A stretch of 55,134 bases of DNA. Origin: Merdicola sp963557785 (GTDB taxonomy: Bacteria; Bacillota; Clostridia; TANB77; CAG-508). Below the pieces are notes generated by a model. It was given only the letters and a program-made list of their open reading frames with translations, was not told the DNA's origin and did no database searches. The stretch is taken from the NCBI GenBank assembly GCA_963557785.1, contig CAUWBF010000011.1, positions 1-55,134 on the forward strand. The letters are read 5' to 3'. The position numbers were made by a program, and so were the translations under genes. Positions 34,531-43,313 of this stretch are shown piece by piece. Every line of letters begins with the position of its first letter. The first letter of the stretch is position 1.

Positions 34531-35481
34531 CTATCTTGAATTTCTTTCTTGTTTTATTCGTTCTCGCCTAATGTAATCTTGCACACATTGAATAATAAAA
34601 TCTTCAACATTTCCAGATTCTTTAACTCTACTTGGAATATATTTTTCAATTTTTTCATTGTGTATCTTTATATATTCTTTTTGATTAGGCTTTTCCTGTT
34701 GTAGTATTTCTTCTATTTTTTCTTCTGTTAGGTTTCCTTCTTGTTCTAATTCCTTTAATCTTATTGCTTGACTTAAAGAAGGTGTTACCTCATCAAATTC
34801 AAATATATTTTCTACAACATATTGATTTTCTTCACTTAAATATGATAATTCTACTGCTGGTCTAAAAGCTATTCTTTTCTTATCAACTTGTTCTAATAAC
34901 TCTGGTATTAAATAAGTAAGTCTAATATATCTTCTTATATTTTCTCTACTTTCTCCAACCTCATTACCTAATATTTCATCAGTTCTTAGCTTTGCCACCA
35001 CTGGTGTCGAAGTTTCATTTTCTTCTAAATCAACTCTTTTTCCCTGATGTTTCATAGCTTCAAGTTTCATTTTATATGCAAATGCTTTTTCACTAGGCAA
35101 TATTTCTTCTCTTTGAATATTACTATCTACCATAAGAATTGTTGCCTCATCATCAGTTAAGTCTTTAACAATACATTTTATTTTATCTATTCCTGCAAGT
35201 TCACACGCTCTTTTTCTTCTATGTCCAGAAATCATTTGATAATTTCCTTCTCCTCGTTTTCTTACTATAACAGGTAATAAAACTCCATATTCTTTTACAC
35301 TTTTAACCATTTCTTCCATTTTATCATCATCTAAAACTCTAAAAGGGTGGTCTGGAAATTCTCCAATTTTATATAGTTCTATTTCCTTTACCTCATCAAC
35401 AACTGGATTATCTCTTTGTTCTTGAATTGTAAATAAATCATCTAACTTTGGAAGTACCATCTTTTTGTCTTGTTCTTTCAT
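34531..35481 (-). CDS. parB: ParB/RepB/Spo0J family partition protein
   Basis: This 316-residue protein is the DNA-binding and CTPase partner of ParA for element maintenance. Residues 28-115 form the ParB N-terminal domain (PVIVRKRGEGNYQMISGHRRKRACELAG, with the GHRR nucleotide-binding motif). A helix-turn-helix region follows (about 170-215, GESRENIRRYIRLTYLI). The start at 35481 has GGAGGT 8 bases upstream. It overlaps the end of parA by 44 bases. The element therefore carries a plasmid-type partition pair. Confidence 0.95.
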   Translation of the reverse strand: MKEQDKKMVLPKLDDLFTIQEQRDNPVVDEVKEIELYKIGEFPDHPFRVLDDDKMEEMVKSVKEYGVLLPVIVRKRGEGNYQMISGHRRKRACELAGIDKIKCIVKDLTDDEATILMVDSNIQREEILPSEKAFAYKMKLEAMKHQGKRVDLEENETSTPVVAKLRTDEILGNEVGESRENIRRYIRLTYLIPELLEQVDKKRIAFRPAVELSYLSEENQYVVENIFEFDEVTPSLSQAIRLKELEQEGNLTEEKIEEILQQEKPNQKEYIKIHNEKIEKYIPSRVKESGNVEDFIIQCVQDYIRRERIKQERNSR

Positions 35482-36263
35482 TATCTAATACCTCCTTTGC
35501 CAAACTATTGTATGCGTTTGCAACAGGACTGTTTTTATCAAATTCAAATATACTCTTTCCTGTTGATGTTGATTTTGCAGTATTTATTGCTTTTGGTATT
35601 TCAGTACCATATATTTTCACATATTGTCCATAATTGTCGATTAAATTTGCTCTAACATCTTTCGATAAATTTGTTCTTTTATCTACTAATGTAAGTAATA
35701 CTCCCCCTATTTTCAAATTAGGGTTTATCTGCTTTTGAACTCTTTTAACTGTTTGAACTAAATGTCCCATTCCTTTTGCAGCTAAATATTCTCCCTGTAC
35801 TGGAATTATTATCTTATCACTACAAGCAAGTGCATTTATTGTTATCATTCCAAGAGATGGCATACAATCTATCAATATATAATCATAGTTATCTTTAATA
35901 TCTCTTATAGAATTTTTAAGTGTGAACTCTCTGCTCATTGCATTAACTAATGAAAACTCTATTGCTGATAAATCTAAATTAGCAGGAATTAAATCTATTC
36001 CTTCTTTATGATGAAGAATAGCATTCTCTGCATTTACATCATTATCATATATAGTATCAGACATTAATGTTCCAATAGTATTTTGCAATTCATCTTGATT
36101 ATAATAACCCATACAAGTAGTTAAATCTCCGTTGTGGATCTGCATCAATTAGTAATACTTTTTTTCCTTGTTTACAAAGTGCAACTCCTAAACTAAATGT
36201 AGTTGTTGTTTTTCCAACTCCACCTTTTTGATTTGCTATTGCAATTATCTGACACTTTCCCAT
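35438..36263 (-). CDS. parA: ParA/Soj partition ATPase, requires a +1 frameshift at CGG
   Basis: This Walker-type ATPase moves the element with ParB. From 36263 (AAGGAG upstream) the frame reads MGKCQIIAIANQKGGVGKTT, with deviant Walker A K13-T19, through VLLIDADPQ (Q44). It then meets CGG at 36131-36129 and stops 9 codons later. Skipping one C resumes GGA (36130) in the correct frame, GDLTTCMGYYNQDE, and runs to 35438. The +1 product is 274 residues, standard ParA length, and restores the conserved DADPQG glycine. Later motifs are intact (YDYILIDCMPSLG). Without the shift no ATPase is made. Confidence 0.9.
36128..36131 (-). other. CGGA frameshift site in parA
   Basis: The minus strand reads GAT CCA CAA CGG AGA in the upstream frame. 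Dropping the C gives GAT CCA CAA GGA GAT TTA, the conserved D-P-Q-G-D-L of ParA proteins. Confidence 0.92.
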
Positions 36264-36280
36264 TCTCGCTCCTTTCCTCA

Positions 36281-36313
36281 AAAAAAAGAGCTAACTTCTA
36301 AAAGCTAACTCTT
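36281..36313 (-). terminator. Terminator upstream of parA
   Basis: On the minus strand AAGAGTTAGCTT pairs with AAGTTAGCTCTT (G-U pairs allowed), with a 4-base loop, followed by eight T. It ends the transcript of the gene at 36325-36948. Confidence 0.75.
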
Positions 36314-36324
36314 ATCTTGAATAT

Positions 36325-36948
36325 TTATTCCTCTGTTATTTCTTCTTTTTCTTCTAAATGTGTAGAAGTATATATAAAATCTTCATCTTCTACTAATTCT
36401 CCAAATAATTTATTAAGACCTTCTATAAAAGGTTTAATATCTTCTTCTATATTAAATTTATATGAATAATTCAAATAATATTCAGTTAAATAATCATATA
36501 ACGGAACAATATTTACTAATCCTGGTTTTATCTTATTTCTTAATACTACCCAATTAGGCATAGCATCTTTTATAATATTAACAATTTTATCTTCTGAAAT
36601 TAACATTCTCAAAATCCCATTCATTATATCTGAATAGTCTTTTTCTTCATCACTAAATATTTTGTTCATCATAGCACTCATTGAACTTACAAAATCTGAT
36701 AGATAATCATCTTTTATACAAATAAAACAATCAGTTTTTATTTCATCTAAATATGTTATTGCTGTTAAACACTTATAATAATCTGCTGCCATAACATAAT
36801 AAAATCGTTCAAATTCTTTCATTAAATTTCTAGAATTCATTTTCTTAATATAAATACCTGTCTCCTTTCTTATAATCTCTTTAATCTTTTCTGTTTCTTT
36901 TTTGATTTTTTCACTGTTTTTTGTTTTTTTGTTTTCAATTTTTTTCAT
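36325..36948 (-). CDS. Hypothetical protein at the element-chromosome border
   Basis: This is a 207-residue helical protein starting MKKIENKKTKNSEKIKK, with a Lys/Glu-rich coiled-coil N-terminus and an acidic C-terminus. GGAAGGAG precedes the start. I recognise no domain. It lies between parA (with a terminator between) and the terminator of the chromosomal queH operon, so it could belong to the element or to the chromosome. In related elements a replication or regulatory gene occupies this position; nothing in the sequence supports that here. Confidence 0.6.
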   Translation of the reverse strand: MKKIENKKTKNSEKIKKETEKIKEIIRKETGIYIKKMNSRNLMKEFERFYYVMAADYYKCLTAITYLDEIKTDCFICIKDDYLSDFVSSMSAMMNKIFSDEEKDYSDIMNGILRMLISEDKIVNIIKDAMPNWVVLRNKIKPGLVNIVPLYDYLTEYYLNYSYKFNIEEDIKPFIEGLNKLFGELVEDEDFIYTSTHLEEKEEITEE

Positions 36949-36982
36949 TTTCTTTTTACTCCTTCCTTTTTGAAGGCAAAAT

Positions 36983-37008
36983 AAAAAACCTAATATTTCT
37001 ATTAGATT
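36983..37008 (-). terminator. Terminator of the ruvB-queH operon
   Basis: AATCTAAT pairs with ATTAGGTT (one G-U pair) around a 6-base loop, followed by TTTTTTATTTT on the minus strand, about 30 bases after the queH stop. Confidence 0.7.
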
Positions 37009-37038
37009 TCTTATATATGTTAGATATTATTTCAATAA

Positions 37039-38082
37039 CTACAATATTTTGTTTTTCTTTAAATCTTTTGAATAATATATTAAATCAGTACAAATTAAAT
37101 CTCCATCTTTTATTTCTTCTTTATAATTATCTATAAAGAAATTCTTAATTGTTTTCTCATATTTATCAAATCCCTGCTTAACATAGAAAGGAATATTATT
37201 CTCTGTTGTTCCTACTAACATTCTGTCATATTTCTGTTTATAATTACCACATAATGATTTTAAAAGTGTTTTTGCATAACCTTTATTTCTGTATTTTTCT
37301 GTTGTAACTATGTTTTTTAACTCTAATGTTTTTCTATCAATGTGCAAAATAACTGCAATAGAAATTAGCTCATCTTCTTTTTTTAATGCATATACATCGG
37401 AATCGCTCAAATACTTATGTATCATGTCTTTTGAAGGATCTGCCTCTAAAAGTAAATCAATATAATCTTCTTTATTTTCTATTTTTTTAACCTGCATTTT
37501 AGGCTCTTTCGGCATCTCGTAACCATTGGTATTACTGGCTTGCATACGATTGCGGTTATAATATCTCATCTCCTCTGAAAAGATGCAGCCACAATATTTT
37601 TGCATATACAAACCTAATTCTCTTGCTTTTGCTTGTCCTTCTCTAAATCCTACTCTAAAGTCTCTATATACAAATTGTAGTCCATATTTTCTAGCTATTT
37701 CTTCAGCTTGCTCTTTTAATATATCATGTTTTTGATATGGGCTAACTAAAAGAGTCGTAGTTATTGCATCATATCCATGTTGTTTAGCATATTTTGCTGT
37801 TTGCTCTAATCTAACTTTATAACAATAGTTTTGGCATCTATTTTCTAAATCTGATATTACATTTTTGCAAAAATTATCTAAACCATATTCATCTTCAAAG
37901 ACTGCATTAATATTTATCATTTCTGTATATTGCTTTAGAGTATCTCTTCTCATTTTATATTCTGTATATGGATGTATATTAGGATTATACCAATATAGTG
38001 TTGGTTCGATTCCTTCATTTCTTAAAGAATCAATACAATACACACTACATGGTGCACAGCAAGTATGCATTAATAATTTCAT
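37039..38082 (-). CDS. queH: QueH epoxyqueuosine reductase fused to a GNAT domain
   Basis: This is a 347-residue two-domain protein. Residues 1-190 are QueH (DUF208), which makes queuosine in tRNA by reducing epoxyqueuosine. Metal/redox cysteines are seen in MHTCCAPCSVY (C8, C9, C12), in RCQNYCYKVRLEQT, and in KYCGCIFSEE. Residues 200-335 are a GNAT acetyltransferase domain (LKNIVTTEKYRNKGYAKTLLKSL, then NNIPFYVKQGFDKYEKT). QueH alone is about 190-200 residues; the fusion is unusual and the acetyl target is unknown. The start lies 1 base after the GT-C stop, so it is the last gene of the ruvB operon. Confidence 0.92.
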   Translation of the reverse strand: MKLLMHTCCAPCSVYCIDSLRNEGIEPTLYWYNPNIHPYTEYKMRRDTLKQYTEMININAVFEDEYGLDNFCKNVISDLENRCQNYCYKVRLEQTAKYAKQHGYDAITTTLLVSPYQKHDILKEQAEEIARKYGLQFVYRDFRVGFREGQAKARELGLYMQKYCGCIFSEEMRYYNRNRMQASNTNGYEMPKEPKMQVKKIENKEDYIDLLLEADPSKDMIHKYLSDSDVYALKKEDELISIAVILHIDRKTLELKNIVTTEKYRNKGYAKTLLKSLCGNYKQKYDRMLVGTTENNIPFYVKQGFDKYEKTIKNFFIDNYKEEIKDGDLICTDLIYYSKDLKKNKIL

Positions 38083-38083
38083 A

Positions 38084-39641
38084 TTATTCTATCCCTTCTA
38101 TTACTAAATATTTTTCAAATTCTATTATATTCCATTCATCTTCGTTAATTATATACTTATTTAAGTTATTTTTGTTTATTATATAGACATTTTCTTTTGG
38201 TTTCTGTATATCATCTATATTTTTAAAACAATACTTTCCAAAAGATTTTACTTGTTCAAATTCTTGTCCTTCATTATAATATTTTACTGTATTAATAAAA
38301 TCATTTGTATTATATTTGGTATAAAATAATACATAAATATATGGTTCTTTTATCTCATTAGTTATGTATATTTTTTTATCTTCTATTTTGCTTGTATATT
38401 CTATTACATCTTGTAAATCTGCTTCAAATGTAGTATACCTATCAAAATTTTCCTTTGAATAATCTATTTCAAACATGCTAAAAGAAAGCAAATAAAGTAT
38501 AATTATTGGCATAATCATTCTTTTATCAAAATTTAATACTATGTATATACCTACAATAGTATAGTAAATAATTGGTATCCATAATATATTTATTCTATTA
38601 ATATTAGGTTCACAAATTGCCATCAAAATTATTGATACTATAAAAGCTATATTAAAAATATAGTTATACTTTATATTTGTAAATTTATTTTTTATAAATC
38701 CATTTATTATTCCTATAACTGTAAATATTATAGAAAATTTGTATATTATTCCATATTTGTCTATAGCATTCCAAGGTAAATTATCTGATTGAAATAATAA
38801 TATTTTAAGTCCTTCTGACAAATTTAGAATACTGTTATTTATAAAATCTTTTGAAAATATAGATGTTATTTCTTCATATCTATTTATTTCTAATCTTGGT
38901 ATTGTCATAAAAGGTAAATTGATTTGATTAAGGTTGAATGTATTTATTATTACATACAATATTATTGGCATTGCTATTATTGCTGTTATTGATATTCCAA
39001 TTATTGCTTCTTTTATGTTTATTTTCTGTTTTCTTATTAAAATAATTAATAATGGAATTATAAAAGCTGGTAAGAAAAAGTATGATGTTCCATATGCATA
39101 TGCTGTAATTCCTGCAATCACAAATGAAATATAAAACCATATTTTTTTTTCCTCTATTCCTTTTATAAGTAAATAAATAAATATTAATATTAAGTCTGGA
39201 AATAGGTTAGATTCTAATCCCCATCTACTTTTCATTATATGCCAAGGGCAAATTGCAAAAAAAGCTAAACCAATTAAAGCTATTTTTTTGTTTCCTATTT
39301 TATTTAATAAAGAAAACATAATAATAAGTGAAATACAACCTAATATTGCCATAGGTAACCTTATACTAAAAATATTTGCACCAAATATTTTTATAAAAGG
39401 TATTATTAGATATGTTAATAATGCATTTTGTCCGACCTCCCCAAGAGACTAGGAAAGCTGGTATAAAATTTCCATTTCTATCTATTCCATAATTTAGAAT
39501 TGAATATGCCTCATAACCTGATGAAATTTCATCTACATTTATAGCATTTGGCATATTTGTAATATTTATAATTCTTATTATAATCCCTATAGTCAATATA
39601 ATTGTTACTGCTATTTTGTATTCATGTTCTTTAAGTTTCAT
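38084..39641 (-). CDS. ArnT-like GT-C glycosyltransferase, requires a +1 frameshift at CGG
   Basis: This is a polytopic membrane glycosyltransferase using a lipid-phosphate sugar donor (GT39/GT83-like). The frame from 39641 gives a TM segment and the acidic loop motif INVDEISSGYEA, then SWGG and CGG at 39434-39432. It then runs 21 codons out of frame to a stop at 39366. Dropping the C gives SWGGGQNALLTYL, a motif conserved in the family, and the frame stays open to 38084. The product is 518 residues with about ten TM segments, the same size as the 516-residue paralogue upstream. It lies 9 bases after that paralogue and 1 base before queH. Confidence 0.87.
39431..39434 (-). other. CGGA frameshift site in the GT-C gene
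   Basis: The minus strand reads TCT TGG GGA GGT CGG ACA in the upstream frame. Dropping the C gives GGA GGT GGA CAA AAT GCA (G-G-G-Q-N-A). A GGGGAGG stretch, Shine-Dalgarno-like, directly precedes the site; the other two sites lack it. Confidence 0.9.
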
Positions 39642-39650
39642 ATCCTCTCC

Positions 39651-41201
39651 CTATTTTTTATATATATCAAAATATTCTATCTCACCTATTTTTTCTAGGT
39701 TTTCTTTTATATAATCTGTAACTTGATTAGGATTCTGCCAATTTTTCCTATAGTTATCATTTTTTATCAAAATTTTTGTATTATTTTTCATAGATTTTAT
39801 CTTTTCTATTTGTCCCTCTTCACCTTTACTTCCAAGATTTCCTTTTAAGAACATATCAAAATCTTTATTATATTTATTTAATGGTATCATAAATAATGCT
39901 GCATCAGAGTCTAATATATAAACATTATTATTTTCATTTAATATAATATAAGTTTGAACATGCTGTATCATATTAATTTGCTCGTCTGATATTTTTATAT
40001 ATTTATAATGTTCTAATTCTGTGTATTGCTTAGCATCTTTAATATATTTTAAAAAAAATATTAAGTTGTTTATAAAGCTTGTACCTATATATACTATTAT
40101 TAATAGTTCAATAAAAGTGTTTATAAATATATTTAAGAATGTTATGAATTTTTTTAGTTTTATATTATTTTTAAATTTATTTTTTATAATAGTATATACT
40201 TTAATTGCAATATATACTATTGCAAGCATTCCTATTGTACTTCCTATTAGAAAATGTATTTCATCTGAAATTGGAAATGTTATTGCAAACATTCCTATAG
40301 AATATGAAATAATTGTATTTAATTTTTCTTTTTTCTTTATTGTAGAGTATATATATGATACTACTAATGTTAAAGGTATAAATATACTTAGTACGCTTAT
40401 TATGAATTTATCTGAGTTTATTAAATTACTATATGGTATCTTATTAGAAAATGTTTTTATTCCAAGTATTGTATAGTCCCAGAAGTCTATTAATGCTCCA
40501 TTTATTCCTAAATAAATTAATAACATATTTATCGGAACTAGTATAAATAAAATTTTTGTTATTAAACTTTTTAAAAATTCTTTTAAATCTTTTTTATTTC
40601 TTATAAAGATTATTTTATAAAATAATGTAACTATACATATAATTAATCCTATTGTTTGTTTTAATAATATTGTTAGACCTGATAAAATTCCTATTAATAT
40701 ATCTCTTTTAAATTTAAATTCTAAAAATTCTTCTTTTTTTTCAGCTATTTCTATGTAGACAATAATTAAAGTAATAAATAAAGTTGAAAAATTATAGTCT
40801 ATACACATATAACTTTTTATTATATTTATCCAAATTAATAAAAATAATGTTATTATCTTTTTGCTAATATTTAATTTTGATAGTATTTTAAATATTGTGA
40901 ATATTATACTTGCATGTAGCAATATGGCTAATATTCTCATTGTAATTAACTCATTCGAAAATATCTTTAAGATTAATCCTGCAATTAATGGTAATAATGG
41001 TGTTTGAATCATATTAAAGTCTTTGTATGGAATAAGTCCATCTGCTACATTTCTAGCAAAATTATAATTCCATAGTTCATCTAAGTCTCCAATTCCTCTA
41101 TCAAGTATTATAGGAGAAATAAATATTGATATTAATATAAAAATGCTAATATTTAATAATATATTCTTATATTCTTTTTTTAAAAATTCTTTTACTTTCA
41201 T
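39651..41201 (-). CDS. GT-C family membrane glycosyltransferase
   Basis: This is a 516-residue protein with 10-12 TM segments and a C-terminal soluble domain of about 110 residues. The first extracytoplasmic loop has the acidic motif GIGDLDELWNYNFAR, followed by YKDFNMIQTPLLPL, the pattern of ArnT/PMT-like GT-C enzymes that use undecaprenyl- or dolichyl-phosphate sugars outside the membrane. It lies between ruvB (11 bases) and the frameshifted paralogue (9 bases). Acceptor unknown; cell wall polymers are likely. Confidence 0.82.
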   Translation of the reverse strand: MKVKEFLKKEYKNILLNISIFILISIFISPIILDRGIGDLDELWNYNFARNVADGLIPYKDFNMIQTPLLPLIAGLILKIFSNELITMRILAILLHASIIFTIFKILSKLNISKKIITLFLLIWINIIKSYMCIDYNFSTLFITLIIVYIEIAEKKEEFLEFKFKRDILIGILSGLTILLKQTIGLIICIVTLFYKIIFIRNKKDLKEFLKSLITKILFILVPINMLLIYLGINGALIDFWDYTILGIKTFSNKIPYSNLINSDKFIISVLSIFIPLTLVVSYIYSTIKKKEKLNTIISYSIGMFAITFPISDEIHFLIGSTIGMLAIVYIAIKVYTIIKNKFKNNIKLKKFITFLNIFINTFIELLIIVYIGTSFINNLIFFLKYIKDAKQYTELEHYKYIKISDEQINMIQHVQTYIILNENNNVYILDSDAALFMIPLNKYNKDFDMFLKGNLGSKGEEGQIEKIKSMKNNTKILIKNDNYRKNWQNPNQVTDYIKENLEKIGEIEYFDIYKK

Positions 41202-41212
41202 AATTACTCCAA

Positions 41213-42220
41213 TTATTCAGTTATATGTTGTATTCCAAGATGTTTATATGCCGCAGGTAGTGCTATTCTTCCTCTAGGTGTTCTTGATATAAATCCTAAT
41301 TGCATTAAAAATGGCTCATATACATCTTCTATAGTATCTAGTTCTTCTCCAGTAGTTGCTGCTAATGCTTCTATTCCTACTGGTCCGCCATTATATTTAT
41401 TTATTATTGTAAGAAGTATATTTCTATCTGTTTGGTCTAAACCCAAATCATCTATTTCTAACTTATTTAGTGCTATTTTTGCTATATTTAAATCGATATT
41501 TCCGTCGCCTAATACTGCTGCATAATCTCTAACTCTTTTTAAAATTCTATTAGCTATTCTAGGCGTTCCTCTTGATCTTCTAGCTATTTCAATCGCTGCT
41601 TCCTCGTCTATATCTATTCCTAAAATATTGCTTGATCTTATTACTATCGTTTTTAAATCTTCTGGTTCATATAATTCTAATCTTTCAACAATACCAAATC
41701 TATCTCTTAATGGTGTTGCAAGTGAACCTGCTTTAGTAGTTGCACCTATTAATGTAAATTTTGGTAAATCTAATCTTATTGAACGCGCACTTGGTCCTTT
41801 TCCTATTATGATATCTAAAGTATAATCTTCTAATGCTGGGTATAATATTTCTTCTACGCTTTTGTTTAATCTATGAATTTCATCTATAAAAAGTACATCA
41901 AACTCAGATAAGTTAGTAAGTAGCGCAGCTAAGTCACCTGGTTTTTCTATTGCTGGTCCAGATGTGATTTTTATGTTTGCATTCATTTCATTTGAAATTA
42001 TATTAGACAATGTTGTTTTTCCTAGTCCTGGAGGTCCATATAATAAAACATGGTCTAATGGTTCTCCTCTTTTTTTTGCTGCTTCTATATATACTTTCAT
42101 TTTTTCTTTTACTTTAGTTTGTCCAATATATTCAGATAAAGTTTTGGGTCTTAAAGAGTTTTCCAATTTTTCTTCATCTAAACCGTTTAACTCTGGGCTA
42201 ATAATTTTATCTTCATCCAT
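41213..42220 (-). CDS. ruvB: Holliday junction branch migration helicase RuvB
   Basis: This is a 335-residue AAA+ motor of RuvABC recombination. The Walker A GPPGLGKTT, Walker B VLFIDEIHRL, sensor LIGATTKAG, arginine finger region TPLRDRFG, and the C-terminal winged helix with GPVGIEALA are all intact. The start at 42220 follows AGGTG; a GTG at 42229 in that site is the alternative. ruvA is not in the window. It is the first gene of a four-gene operon with two glycosyltransferases and queH. Confidence 0.98.
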   Translation of the reverse strand: MDEDKIISPELNGLDEEKLENSLRPKTLSEYIGQTKVKEKMKVYIEAAKKRGEPLDHVLLYGPPGLGKTTLSNIISNEMNANIKITSGPAIEKPGDLAALLTNLSEFDVLFIDEIHRLNKSVEEILYPALEDYTLDIIIGKGPSARSIRLDLPKFTLIGATTKAGSLATPLRDRFGIVERLELYEPEDLKTIVIRSSNILGIDIDEEAAIEIARRSRGTPRIANRILKRVRDYAAVLGDGNIDLNIAKIALNKLEIDDLGLDQTDRNILLTIINKYNGGPVGIEALAATTGEELDTIEDVYEPFLMQLGFISRTPRGRIALPAAYKHLGIQHITE

Positions 42221-42304
42221 TTTTATCACCTATAAAAATTTTATTTTCCTTAAAATCATATCATTTTAAAGGCAAAAGTACAAGTAATTTTTAGGTAGTT
42301 AAAT

Positions 42305-42335
42305 AAAAAACCGCTGTAACTTTTAGCGGTTTTTG
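42305..42335. terminator. Bidirectional terminator between the GT2-like and ruvB operons
   Basis: AAAAACCGCT pairs with AGCGGTTTTT around an 8-base loop, with A-run and T-run on the two sides. It lies 7 bases after the GT2-like stop. Confidence 0.85.
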
Positions 42336-42341
42336 TCCATT

Positions 42342-43289
42342 TTACTTTTTATTAATAAATTTATATATTTTTAGATATAAATCTATGTATCCATATCTAT
42401 ACATTTTATTAGCATACCAAATATAAGAATTCTCTTTTTTCATAAAAGTACTTTTTAGTATAGGATTATTTCTCCATTCGAAGAAGTTTATATCTAAATA
42501 ATTTATCGTATTTTTGATTAATTCTTTAATATCTACATTTAACTCAGGTTTATCATTTACTTTAACTAAAGTTTCAACACCTAATTTTGAAAATGCCACT
42601 GCTGATAACCTATTTTTGGCTTTCTCATTATATTTGTTTTTAGTTTTATATATTTCTTTTGCATCTTTTAATACATCCTTTAGTTCTTCGATGTTTTTTA
42701 ATTCTATATCTCTTAAATCTGATTTTCTTGCATATAAATAACACTTAACATCTTGTGCATATCCTATCTTTTCGCACTCTGTAAGAGCTGTTAGTATGAA
42801 TAATAACTCATTATATCTATTATTATATTTTAATTTTATATTTCTAATTTTTTCTGTTTTAAATAATAAGTTACACAAATTCCAGTTTAAAGTAACTATT
42901 CTGTCTCTATCTTTTTCTATATTTTCAAATGTATAAGCTTTAATTTTATTTTCTTGATAATCTTCTACATCTAAATCACATACAATCATATCTTCATTAT
43001 CTATTTTGGCATAATCATATACCTTTTGTGCCCAAGTTTTTTCAAAAAACACATTAGAATTAGCAATTACTGTATATTCACCAGTAATCATATTTAGGGT
43101 TTTATTTATATCTTTTTGAATATTAATGTTATCATATTTTTCGCTATATTCAATCAAATCTTTTTCTAATACGTCTGTTACGCATATTATTTCTATATCT
43201 TTTAATGTTTGGCTAATTACTGAATTTAATGTCTTAAACTTATCTTTGGTTAATTTATTCATCATTATTATTACTGATAACTTATACAT
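42342..43289 (-). CDS. GT2-like glycosyltransferase, degenerate active site
   Basis: This is a 315-residue protein. The N-terminal 110 residues have a GT-A fold (LSVIIMMNK, SVISQTLKDIEIICVTD, LNMITGEYTVIANSNVFFE). The usual DDD/DxD metal motif is replaced by ANSN, so catalysis is doubtful. The C-terminal 200 residues are helical and end in a basic stretch. It lies 24 bases after prs. It may be a non-catalytic GT-A, or act with another glycosyltransferase. Confidence 0.72.
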   Translation of the reverse strand: MYKLSVIIMMNKLTKDKFKTLNSVISQTLKDIEIICVTDVLEKDLIEYSEKYDNINIQKDINKTLNMITGEYTVIANSNVFFEKTWAQKVYDYAKIDNEDMIVCDLDVEDYQENKIKAYTFENIEKDRDRIVTLNWNLCNLLFKTEKIRNIKLKYNNRYNELLFILTALTECEKIGYAQDVKCYLYARKSDLRDIELKNIEELKDVLKDAKEIYKTKNKYNEKAKNRLSAVAFSKLGVETLVKVNDKPELNVDIKELIKNTINYLDINFFEWRNNPILKSTFMKKENSYIWYANKMYRYGYIDLYLKIYKFINKK

Positions 43290-43313
43290 ATTACATCCCC
43301 CAGAATATTTATT

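Noticed and set aside
41251..41504. Other CGG triplets as further frameshift sites
   Set aside because: About 40 coding-strand CGG triplets, for example three in ruvB and several in the adhesin and GH25 genes, are out of frame (AAC GGA, GAC GGA, GGC GGA, ACG GAA and the like) and the genes read straight through.
42342..43289. Normal catalytic GT2 enzyme
   Set aside because: The metal-binding DxD position reads ANSN, so I call it GT2-like with a doubtful active site rather than a standard transferase.
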